Positions 1 to 5,996 of a stretch of DNA of 8,154 bases are shown piece after piece; positions within the stretch are counted from its first letter, which is position 1; every line of letters begins with the position of its first letter. The notes beneath the pieces were generated by a model that was not told where the DNA came from, did not search any database, and was given only the letters and a program-made list of their open reading frames with translations. Origin of the DNA: an uncultured Ruminococcus sp. (GTDB taxonomy: Bacteria > Bacillota > Clostridia > Oscillospirales > Acutalibacteraceae); contig CACXHC010000052.1 of assembly GCA_902767285.1 (NCBI GenBank), forward strand, positions 1 to 8,154, given 5' to 3'. The position numbers and the translations under genes are program-made.

Positions 1-242
1 GAGTCTGTTTCTGTTGTTGCGGAATCAGTTTCTGTTGTTGTGGAGTCTGTTTCTGTTGTTGCGGAGTCTGTTTCTGTTGTTGCGGAGTCTGTTTCTGTTG
101 TTGTGGAGTCTGTTTCGGTTGTTGCGGAATCAGTTTCTGTTGTTGTGGAGTCTGTTTCGGTTGAAGAATCCGTTGTTTCGGAATCGGTTTCGGTAGAAGA
201 ATCGGTTGTTTCGGAATCAGTTTCGGTTGAAGAATCGGTATC
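1..242. repeat. Coding tandem repeats of 21 bp and 33 bp
   Basis: Seven 21-bp units occupy 1-147. Units 1-21, 43-63 and 64-84 are identical, and 22-42 equals 127-147. Two 33-bp units follow at 148-180 and 181-213, with a partial unit at 214-242. All lengths are multiples of three, so gain or loss of units keeps the minus-strand frame open. The 33-bp unit looks like the 21-bp unit with an extra 12 bases encoding four residues. Near-identity at DNA level points to recent slippage or recombination. The array continues past the left edge. Confidence 0.93.
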
Positions 243-386
243 TTTATGTGGATTGTAGGGAACAAATGGAAGAACAATTCCACCGTCACCGGATACTTGC
301 GTTGCTTCGTAAGCGGAAACTTCTACGGTTAATAACATCATCGCAACCATTGTAATAGAAAGTGCTAAAGAAAGAATTTTTTTCAT
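1..386 (-). CDS. Secreted Thr/Ser/Glu/Asp-repeat protein, C-terminal part outside window
   Basis: This reading frame opens with ATG at 386-384 and stays open to the left edge, so only the first 128 codons are visible. Residues 1-25 form a signal peptide: MKK start, a hydrophobic core rich in L, A, M and V, and a VSA|Y cleavage site. A short segment of about 23 residues (YEATQVSG, then a V/P-rich stretch) follows. From about residue 49 to the edge there are only repeats: first 11-residue units (TDSSTETDSET), then 7-residue units (TETDSTT or TETDSAT). The product should be exported, highly acidic and extended, perhaps a stalk or spacer in the cell envelope; no catalytic domain is visible. The start is supported by a GAGGAGGT site 6 bases upstream and by the ATGA overlap with the stop of the COG0523 GTPase gene, which implies coupled translation. 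The opposite strand is also open (ESVSVV repeats), but it lacks a signal peptide and a ribosome site. The function is unknown; an anchor or binding domain may lie beyond the window. Confidence 0.85.
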   Translation of the reverse strand, partial: MKKILSLALSITMVAMMLLTVEVSAYEATQVSGDGGIVLPFVPYNPHKDTDSSTETDSETTDSSTETDSETTDSSTETDSTTTETDSATTETDSTTTETDSATTETDSATTETDSTTTETDSATTETD

Positions 387-1327
387 AGATTGACCTCCTC
401 AAAAAATGAAGTTATATTATTTTTATTAAGATTTTCACCTATAACTATAATAATAGGCTGTCCATTTTTTACTTTTTGATAATGAAAATATTTTTTTGTA
501 GCATTGATTTCAAACCACTCATTGTTTGTGTTTACAAATCCTTTTATTCTCAGAACGTTTCCGCAAGATGAACTATCCGACATTACTTTTTTTGATATGT
601 ATTGAACTTCTTTTGGAGAAAGGTTCGTGTTCATAAAATAAATAGATGTAAAATTTTGGCTTTCGTTTTGCATTTTAACAAACTCGGCAGGATAACAACC
701 GGATTTTTCGATATTTTGATAATCTTCTTCGGTTAGATAATCCCACGGTTTAGCGATATAATATGTTCGAGGATCTCTGTTTGATTTTATGTTACAAAGG
801 GCAGATTTTATTTTATCCAAAGTTTTTTCAATATCATCTGTACAGGTTTTGTTGCAGTGACTGAACACGATTTTTCCGGCAACAGATACTTGTGATGCAA
901 GAATATAATCTGTTTCGGTTGAAAAAGATTCATTTATAATATTGGGCGATACTATTGTTATTATACTGCCTGTTTTGTACCATTTATCGAGAGGTGATTC
1001 ACGCAAAGTATCAAAAAATTCGTCAACATCAAAAATGCCGGAAGGTTCGATTACAACGTGAGTATATCCCGACATCGCAATAGCTATCAGCTTAGTTTTG
1101 AAACGTCGTTTGTGACAGTCCTTATCACACGCACCCGAAACCGTTTCTATACCACATTCTGTATTATGAAATTCTTGTAACAGAAGAGTATCAACATTCA
1201 CCGCACCAAAATCGTTTTCGAGAATACACACTTTTTCTCCGTGATTTATAAGATACCACACATATTTTTTTATAAAAGTAGTTTTTCCCGAACCGAGAAA
1301 TCCGGTTATAAGGTCAACGGTTATCAT
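383..1327 (-). CDS. COG0523/CobW-like P-loop GTPase with altered metal and guanine motifs
   Basis: The product has 314 residues, a usual length for the COG0523 (CobW/YjiA/ZNG1) family of metal-linked GTPases, which use GTP hydrolysis in handling zinc, cobalt and other metals. Visible motifs are the Walker A GFLGSGKTT (9-17), ENDFG (37-41, the family's ENEFG region) and the Walker B-like VIEPSG (92-97). A CobW C-terminal domain lies at about 225-310 (LRIKGFV, then IIIVIGENL). Two motifs depart from the family. The usual CxCC metal site after Walker A is replaced by CDKDCH (67-72). The NKxD guanine motif reads NKTC (159-162), losing its Asp. There is no His-rich tail. The start at 1327 has AAGGAG nine bases upstream (1337-1342) and a sigma-A-like promoter. 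The stop overlaps the start of the secreted repeat protein. Family assignment is firm; metal, nucleotide and client are unknown. Confidence 0.9.
   Translation of the reverse strand: MITVDLITGFLGSGKTTFIKKYVWYLINHGEKVCILENDFGAVNVDTLLLQEFHNTECGIETVSGACDKDCHKRRFKTKLIAIAMSGYTHVVIEPSGIFDVDEFFDTLRESPLDKWYKTGSIITIVSPNIINESFSTETDYILASQVSVAGKIVFSHCNKTCTDDIEKTLDKIKSALCNIKSNRDPRTYYIAKPWDYLTEEDYQNIEKSGCYPAEFVKMQNESQNFTSIYFMNTNLSPKEVQYISKKVMSDSSSCGNVLRIKGFVNTNNEWFEINATKKYFHYQKVKNGQPIIIVIGENLNKNNITSFFEEVNL
393..400 (-). promoter_or_regulatory. Ribosome binding site of the repeat protein, inside the GTPase gene
   Basis: On the minus strand this reads GAGGAGGT, close to a perfect Shine-Dalgarno sequence, six bases before the ATG at 386. 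It lies within the last codons of the upstream GTPase gene and sets the start of the repeat protein. Such a strong site suggests the second gene is translated well in its own right as well as by coupling. Confidence 0.85.
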
Positions 1328-1359
1328 TATTTTATTCTCCTTAAAAAAATTATATATAT

Positions 1360-1387
1360 ATTATATCATTAATGAGGTAAAAATCAA
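1360..1387 (-). promoter_or_regulatory. Sigma-A-like promoter for the GTPase and repeat-protein genes
   Basis: On the minus strand there is TTGATT (1387-1382), a 16-base spacer, and a perfect TATAAT (1365-1360) preceded by TGA, which makes an extended -10. The start of transcription should be near 1353, leaving a leader of roughly 26 bases before the GTPase ATG. I see no clear Zur or other metal-regulator operator here, although the surrounding AT repeats make weak sites hard to judge. Confidence 0.6.
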
Positions 1388-1400
1388 CAATTAATTTGTA

Positions 1401-1427
1401 GCATCTAAAAAATTAAATACATACTAT
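1401..1427 (+). promoter_or_regulatory. Possible sigma-E-type promoter for cotJ
   Basis: CATACTAT at 1420-1427 matches the sporulation sigma-E -10 consensus (CATACAnT) at all but one defined position. GCATCTA at 1401-1407 is a poor -35 match, and the 12-base spacer is shorter than the usual 14 or so. The cotJ operon of Bacillus subtilis is known to depend on sigma-E, which supports the assignment. Transcription would start near 1434, about 38 bases before the cotJA start. Confidence 0.45.
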
Positions 1428-1457
1428 GGTAGAAAGGACGTTCAAAAATCGATAAAT

Positions 1458-1463
1458 AAGGAG
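1458..1463 (+). promoter_or_regulatory. Ribosome binding site that sets the cotJA start
   Basis: AAGGAG lies eight bases before the GTG at 1472. It overlaps the earlier in-frame GTG at 1463, so that codon cannot be the start it serves. This is why the shorter cotJA is preferred. Confidence 0.8.
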
Positions 1464-1471
1464 TGACAATT

Positions 1472-1675
1472 GTGGATATTGAAAAAAAAGATGAATTTTC
1501 GGGAATGTTTTCCGATATAATAACGCCGTTACCCGAAAATGTTGTTCCGGCTATGGCGTATGTACCTTATCAGCAATCGGGCAAGCAATACTCTACCGAT
1601 GTAGCAATACAAAAGGGAACGCTGTTTCCGGTATTAAACAAACCTTTTCTTTGCGGAAGGGAGATCGAAAAATGA
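1472..1675 (+). CDS. cotJA: Spore coat-associated protein CotJA
   Basis: This is a 67-residue protein of the CotJA family, a small component laid down in the inner spore coat together with CotJC. The family signature is plain: MAYVPYQQ at 28-35, a Tyr shortly after (40), then KGTLFPVLNKPF at 48-59, corresponding to the GTLFPELDKPF motif that ends these proteins. There is no signal peptide or membrane segment, as expected for a protein made in the mother cell cytoplasm. The start is GTG at 1472, placed by the AAGGAG at 1458. It is the first gene of a three-gene operon, and its stop codon overlaps the cotJB start (ATGA), so the two are translationally coupled. Expression in sporulation is likely from the upstream CATACTAT element. 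Confidence 0.93.
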   Translation: MDIEKKDEFSGMFSDIITPLPENVVPAMAYVPYQQSGKQYSTDVAIQKGTLFPVLNKPFLCGREIEK

Positions 1676-1929
1676 GCGAAAGACAAAATCTTATGAGAGA
1701 AATAGCAGAATACGATTTTGCAATAGTCGAGCTGAATTTGTATCTTGATACTCACCCTAACGATTATATGGCAAAACAAAGACTTTCGGACTGCGAACAC
1801 AAAAGCCGAAAGCTCAGAGCCGAGTATGAAGAAAAATTCGGCCCGATAATTTTCAGAGATTCCCCCGACACAAGAATGATGTGGATAAAATCGCCTTGGC
1901 CGTGGGATATTTGTCAGGAGGATAACTAA
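1672..1929 (+). CDS. cotJB: Spore coat protein CotJB
   Basis: This 85-residue protein matches the CotJB family. Its N-terminal helical part has the characteristic YDFAIVELNLYLDTHP at 14-29. A basic/acidic helix follows (KSRKLRAEYEEKFGP, 44-58), and the C-terminus ends in the aromatic SPWPW motif (74-78). CotJB is encoded with CotJA and CotJC in spore formers and belongs to the spore coat assembly set; its biochemical role is not established. An upstream in-frame TTG at 1651 exists, but GAAGGGAG at 1656-1663 lies eight bases before ATG 1672, which makes ATG the start. The ATG overlaps the cotJA stop, and its own TAA directly abuts the cotJC ATG. Confidence 0.93.
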   Translation: MSERQNLMREIAEYDFAIVELNLYLDTHPNDYMAKQRLSDCEHKSRKLRAEYEEKFGPIIFRDSPDTRMMWIKSPWPWDICQEDN

Positions 1930-2547
1930 ATGTGGGTCTATGAAAAAAAGTTACAGTATCCGATTAAGATAAAAAATCCAAATCCTGCGTTGGCGAAGAT
2001 AATATCTACTCAATATGGAGGGAGTGACGGCGAATTGGGTGCTTCCTTACGATACCTAAGTCAGCGATATTCTATGCCATATCCCGAACTCAGAGCCATT
2101 CTTACAGATATAGGAACAGAAGAACTCGCTCATCTTGAGATGATAGGAGCTATAATTTATCAGCTTACCCGAAATCTCACGCCCGAGCAGATAAAAGAGG
2201 CAGGTTATGATTCATATTTTGTTGACCATACCACAGGAGTATATCCGTCATCTGCATCAGGTGTGCCGTTCACGGCAGCTTATATTCAGTCTAAGGGCGA
2301 TGTGCTTACCGATATTCACGAAGATTTGGCGGCTGAACAAAAAGCTCGTACAACTTACGATAATATTTTGAGATTTTGCGATGATCCCGATGTTATCGAC
2401 CCAATCAGATTTTTGAGAGAAAGAGAGATTGTTCATTACCAACGTTTTGGAGAGGGACTTCGTATAGCTACCGACAAACTCGACAGTAAAAATTTCTACG
2501 CATTCAACCCGTCTTTTGATAAAAGAAAACCCAATCTCAATAAATAG
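1930..2547 (+). CDS. cotJC: Spore coat protein CotJC, dimanganese catalase family
   Basis: This is a 205-residue member of the manganese catalase (ferritin-like four-helix) family that is packed in the spore coat. Aligned by spacing with known Mn catalases, the five dimetal ligands all appear present: E35 in DGELGASLRYLSQR, E65 and H68 in GTEELAHLE, E136 in AAEQKAR, and H169 in REIVHYQRF. The E65-x2-H68 and E136-x32-H169 spacings fit the family, so peroxide-dismutating activity is plausible. It may protect the spore or support coat cross-linking. Length is usual or slightly long for CotJC because of a polar tail (about 186-205). ATG 1930 follows the cotJB stop without a gap and has a GGAGG site at 1918-1922. 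It is the last gene of the operon, followed by a strong terminator. Confidence 0.95.
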   Translation: MWVYEKKLQYPIKIKNPNPALAKIISTQYGGSDGELGASLRYLSQRYSMPYPELRAILTDIGTEELAHLEMIGAIIYQLTRNLTPEQIKEAGYDSYFVDHTTGVYPSSASGVPFTAAYIQSKGDVLTDIHEDLAAEQKARTTYDNILRFCDDPDVIDPIRFLREREIVHYQRFGEGLRIATDKLDSKNFYAFNPSFDKRKPNLNK

Positions 2548-2570
2548 TCATTGATATTGAGGTGATTTAA

Positions 2571-2611
2571 GAAAATCCGACTGTATTTTTTAAATGTGCA
2601 GTCGGATTTTC
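2571..2611 (+). terminator. Rho-independent terminator after cotJABC
   Basis: A perfect 13-bp stem joins 2571-2583 (GAAAATCCGACTG) to 2599-2611, with a 15-base loop and a T-rich tail (TGTTTACTTTTTTG). It sits 24 bases after the cotJC stop and separates the spore-coat operon from the next unit. Confidence 0.9.
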
Positions 2612-2613
2612 TG

Positions 2614-2642
2614 TTTACTTTTTTGAAGTTTTGTTGTATATT
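2614..2642 (+). promoter_or_regulatory. Candidate sigma-A promoter for the lipoprotein-GTPase operon
   Basis: TTTACT (2614-2619), a 17-base spacer and TATATT (2637-2642) give four of six and five of six consensus matches. The -35 lies inside the T-rich tail of the cotJ terminator, a compact arrangement. Transcription would begin near 2649, about 30 bases before the lipoprotein ATG, which is preceded by an AGAAAGGTGAGG ribosome site. Confidence 0.5.
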
Positions 2643-2678
2643 ATATGTGTAGTATTTTTCTTAGAAAGGTGAGGTAAT

Positions 2679-3425
2679 ATGAAAAAAACAGTATGTTTAT
2701 GTTTGACGGCTTTAATGCTGTTGAGTTTCGCCGGTTGTAAGATAGATTTGAGTGGTAAAAATAAAACTTACACAATTACAGTATCAGATAATTCGGACAC
2801 AAAATCGAATGAGCCTATGCCTGTTGTTTCATCAAATCCGAGTTCGGTGAACACACCTTCATCAGCGGTCACGAGTTCCCAGAAGCCCGAACTTTATACC
2901 GGCAAAGGAAATGCTCCCGAGCATTTCACAACATATTATGCCAAGGTAGATTCGGGATACCTCGCAATTAGAAATACCAAATCATACAATGCCGAAAACG
3001 AAATCGAAAAAATGTCTACCGGAGCAACTGTATATGTGGTCGATACCTCTACCGGCAGATATTGGTACTGTTATCAACCCGACATGAAAATTTATGGATA
3101 TGTTGATTCAAATTATCTTGTAGCAGCTTATCCTGAAGTATCGTCCAAGAGCGAAAACGCCGAAAATATCGAAAAAACCGAAAGCAAATCCGATTCTTAT
3201 AAAGTGTGGATTGTAAATGTGGATAAGGGATTTGTTGGATTGAGAAGTTCTGCCGAACGTGATTCCGATGAAAATATCATAGGTAAACTCTATTCGGGCG
3301 ATAAAGTGTATGTTTATGATGATTCATACGACAATTTTTCCGATACATATTGGTATGTTTACGCTCCTTCGCTTGATACAAAAGGTTATATAGACAGTAA
3401 TTATATTTGGGAAAATGAGCAGTAA
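2679..3425 (+). CDS. Lipoprotein with two SH3-like repeats
   Basis: The 248-residue product starts with a lipoprotein signal: MKK, a hydrophobic stretch, and the lipobox FAGC with the lipidated Cys at 20. It should therefore be anchored to the outer face of the membrane. A Ser/Pro/Thr/Asn-rich linker covers about 36-70. Two homologous bacterial SH3-like units follow, at about 86-149 and 177-244. Each runs through a KVDSGYLAIRN or NVDKGFVGLRS strand, a TGATVYVVD or SGDKVYVYD turn, a YWYCYQP or YWYVYAP strand, and an ending GYVDSNYL or GYIDSNYI. Such domains usually bind peptidoglycan or cell-wall peptides; no enzyme domain is attached. The start is supported by a strong ribosome site. The last 11 bases overlap the start of the GTPase-nuclease gene, so they are probably co-transcribed. 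What a wall-facing lipoprotein has to do with a ribosomal GTPase is not clear. Confidence 0.88.
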   Translation: MKKTVCLCLTALMLLSFAGCKIDLSGKNKTYTITVSDNSDTKSNEPMPVVSSNPSSVNTPSSAVTSSQKPELYTGKGNAPEHFTTYYAKVDSGYLAIRNTKSYNAENEIEKMSTGATVYVVDTSTGRYWYCYQPDMKIYGYVDSNYLVAAYPEVSSKSENAENIEKTESKSDSYKVWIVNVDKGFVGLRSSAERDSDENIIGKLYSGDKVYVYDDSYDNFSDTYWYVYAPSLDTKGYIDSNYIWENEQ

Positions 3426-5991
3426 TAAATATATTAAAAAGATCGTTGTAGGCATACTTGCTCATGTTGATTCCGGCAAAACAACGCTATCCGAAGCATT
3501 TATGTATCTTTCGGGAAAGATTTCGAAATTAGGCAGAGTCGATCACGGCAGTTCTTTTCTCGATAATAATTCAATTGAAAGAGAAAGAGGCATCACTATA
3601 TTTTCAAAGCAGGCAGTTTTTAGTTATAATGATACATTTTTTACGTTGCTTGATACACCGGGGCATATAGATTTTTCAGCCGAAACCGAGCGAACACTTC
3701 AGGTTCTTGATTATGCCGTTCTTGTAATAAGCGGTACAGATGGTGTTCAAAGTCATACACATACACTGTATCGACTTTTGAAAAAATATAATATCCCGTG
3801 TTTTATCTTTGTGAACAAGCTCGATATTTCGGAAAGCAAAAGCAAGATTTTTCGTGATATTAAAGAAAAACTCGATGACAAGGCTGTTGATTTTACATAT
3901 ACGTCAACAAATGATTTTTACGAAAATATCGCTCTTTGCAGTGATGAACTCCTTGAAAAATACGATTCCGACGGAATAATAGAAAAAAGCGATATAATAA
4001 AGCATATACAAAAACGAAATATTGTTCCGTGTATGTTTGGTTCTGCCTTGAAATTAGATGGCGTTGATAAATTTCTTGAAAAATTATGTGAGTACACCGT
4101 AATGCCTCAATACAGCAGTGATTTTGGTGCTATAGTATATAAAATCTCGGAGGACGACCAAAAAAATCGTCTTACCTTCATGAAGATAACAGGCGGAACG
4201 ATAAATGTAAAAGATGTTTTGGCGAACGGTGAAAAAATCGACCAAATCAGGATTTATTCAGGAGAAAAATATACGCAGGCGACACAGGCTACGGCAGGAA
4301 CAATTTGTGCTGTTACCGGAATAAGCTCTCTCAAAAGCGGTGATGGTTTAGGTAAAGAGAAAAATTCAGATATTCCCGTTCTTGCACCTGTGCTTACTTA
4401 TTGCGTTACTTCCGATGACGGAACAGACTTATTTAATTTGTTAGAAAAACTGAAAATACTCGAAGATGAGGACCCCCAACTCAAAATATCATATAACGAG
4501 ATAACAAAAGATATTCAGGTTCGCATAATGGGCGAAGTTCAGCTTCAAATACTTCATAAAATTATCGCCGAGCGTTTTGGCATAAATGTAAAATTCGGTG
4601 AAGGAAATATAATATATAAAGAAACTATTTCTAAAAGTGCCGAGGGAGTAGGACATTTTGAACCTTTACGGCATTATGCGGAAGTACATCTTTTACTAAA
4701 ACCCGGCAAAAGAGGCAGCGGAGTAGTTATTTCGTCGGAGTGCAGAGAAGATATTCTTAACAAAAACTGGCAGAGGCTTATTATAACTCATCTTTACGAA
4801 AAAACGCACATTGGACTTTTGACTGGTTCTCCGCTTACCGATATTGAGATAATTTTGGTATCGGGCAAAGCTCATCCAAAACACACAGAAGGAGGAGATT
4901 TCCGTCAAGCTACATACAGAGCCGTTCGACACGGTCTGCATTATGCCGAGCCGGTTCTTCTTGAGCCAATATACGAGTTTATGCTCGAAATTCCCACCGA
5001 AAATGTCGGCAGAGCCATGTCGGATATTCAAAAAATGAACGGAAATTTTGATTCTCCGTATCAAGTTGGTGATTTTTCGGTATTAAAAGGAACGGCACCG
5101 GTATTTGAAATGAACGGCTATTCAAAAGAGGTTGTTTCTTATACTCACGGTCTTGGCAGATTGTCGTACAATCTGAAGGGGTACGAACCGTGTCACAATG
5201 CTGACGAAATAATTGAAAAATTTGCGTATAAGGCTGAAACCGATACCGAAAATCCTGCCGATTCTGTGTTCTGCTCGCACGGTGCGGGGCATATCGTAAA
5301 ATGGTGCGATGTTTATGATAATATGCACTTGGCAAGCATTACGCAGAAAAAATCTGCCGAGCCTAAAGCGTGGCTGAAAGAGTGTGTAACACAAAAAGAT
5401 GTTTTTGCTCTGGACAAAGAACTTATGCAGATTTTTGAGCGAACTTACGGTGCTGTGAAAAAGCGAAATACAGCAAATGTCGGTGGAAAGCGTGTATCTT
5501 ATGACAACGAAAATTCGTCATACAAAAGGGGCAATGGCGTTTTGTATGACGGTGACGAGTATGTTCTTGTTGATGGATACAATGTAATTTTCGCATGGGA
5601 CGAACTCAGCGATATTGCACGAAATGTAAGTCTTGAATCTGCAAGACATCGTTTGATAAATATTATGTGCAATTATCAAGGATATAAAAAATGTCGGCTC
5701 ATACTTGTTTTTGATGCGTACAAAGTCAAAGGCAGTACGGGAAATGCGGAAAAAATAGACGGTATAACGGTTATATACACAAAAGAAGCAGAAACAGCAG
5801 ATTCATATATTGAAAAGGCATCATATAAACTTGCAAAAAATAATCGTGTCAGAGTAGTTACTTCTGATGGCATGGAGCAAATGATTATTTTGGGAAACGG
5901 TGCTTTGCGAGTTTCTTCACGAATGTTTCTCGAAGAAGTTCGTAATGCACAAGAAGAAATAAAAGAATTAATTACAGAAAGGAATCAGTGA
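3415..5991 (+). CDS. Tet(M)/EF-G-type translational GTPase fused to a YacP/Rae1-like NYN nuclease domain
   Basis: The 858-residue protein starts with a complete translation-factor GTPase domain: AHVDSGKTT (16-24), RGIT (58-61), DTPGH with the catalytic His (80-84), NKLD (134-137) and GSAL (209-212). Domains II to V follow to about residue 600, as in ribosomal protection proteins and EF-G. The Tet(M) domain IV tip motif SPVSTP is replaced by PKHTEG (488-493), next to a His (487) that aligns with the EF-G tip His. A conserved-looking segment with SVFCSHGAG lies at 617-625. Residues about 716-852 form a YacP/Rae1 NYN domain: VDGYNVI (719-725), VFDAYKVKG (765-773), KEAETAD (790-796) and VVTSDGMEQ (814-822), with the acidic residues D720, D767, D796 and D818 kept. 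Tet(M) itself is about 640 residues, so the nuclease part is extra. ATG 3415 has only a weak ribosome site (TGGGAAA) and overlaps the lipoprotein gene, suggesting coupled translation. Tetracycline resistance seems unlikely; ribosome-targeted mRNA cleavage is inferred. Confidence 0.92.
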   Translation: MSSNKYIKKIVVGILAHVDSGKTTLSEAFMYLSGKISKLGRVDHGSSFLDNNSIERERGITIFSKQAVFSYNDTFFTLLDTPGHIDFSAETERTLQVLDYAVLVISGTDGVQSHTHTLYRLLKKYNIPCFIFVNKLDISESKSKIFRDIKEKLDDKAVDFTYTSTNDFYENIALCSDELLEKYDSDGIIEKSDIIKHIQKRNIVPCMFGSALKLDGVDKFLEKLCEYTVMPQYSSDFGAIVYKISEDDQKNRLTFMKITGGTINVKDVLANGEKIDQIRIYSGEKYTQATQATAGTICAVTGISSLKSGDGLGKEKNSDIPVLAPVLTYCVTSDDGTDLFNLLEKLKILEDEDPQLKISYNEITKDIQVRIMGEVQLQILHKIIAERFGINVKFGEGNIIYKETISKSAEGVGHFEPLRHYAEVHLLLKPGKRGSGVVISSECREDILNKNWQRLIITHLYEKTHIGLLTGSPLTDIEIILVSGKAHPKHTEGGDFRQATYRAVRHGLHYAEPVLLEPIYEFMLEIPTENVGRAMSDIQKMNGNFDSPYQVGDFSVLKGTAPVFEMNGYSKEVVSYTHGLGRLSYNLKGYEPCHNADEIIEKFAYKAETDTENPADSVFCSHGAGHIVKWCDVYDNMHLASITQKKSAEPKAWLKECVTQKDVFALDKELMQIFERTYGAVKKRNTANVGGKRVSYDNENSSYKRGNGVLYDGDEYVLVDGYNVIFAWDELSDIARNVSLESARHRLINIMCNYQGYKKCRLILVFDAYKVKGSTGNAEKIDGITVIYTKEAETADSYIEKASYKLAKNNRVRVVTSDGMEQMIILGNGALRVSSRMFLEEVRNAQEEIKELITERNQ

Positions 5992-5996
5992 TAATT

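Noticed and set aside
1..242. Tandem repeats as a CRISPR array
   Set aside because: Units are contiguous with no unique spacers and are part of a coding frame.
14..258. Plus-strand open frames of LLRS or ESVSVV repeats
   Set aside because: They are the mirror of the minus-strand repeat gene, which has a signal peptide and a strong ribosome site; the plus-strand frames have neither.
1463..1471. Earlier GTG start for cotJA
   Set aside because: It overlaps the AAGGAG ribosome site; GTG 1472 is at the proper distance.
1651..1671. TTG start for cotJB
   Set aside because: The ribosome site lies between it and ATG 1672, and family members begin at the latter.
4696..5394. Minus-strand open frames within the GTPase gene
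   Set aside because: They overlap conserved domains IV and V of the fusion and overlap one another; their compositions do not resemble real proteins.
3415..5991. Acquired tetracycline resistance gene
   Set aside because: The drug-displacing loop is absent, length and C-terminal fusion differ, and no mobile element or base-composition change flanks it.
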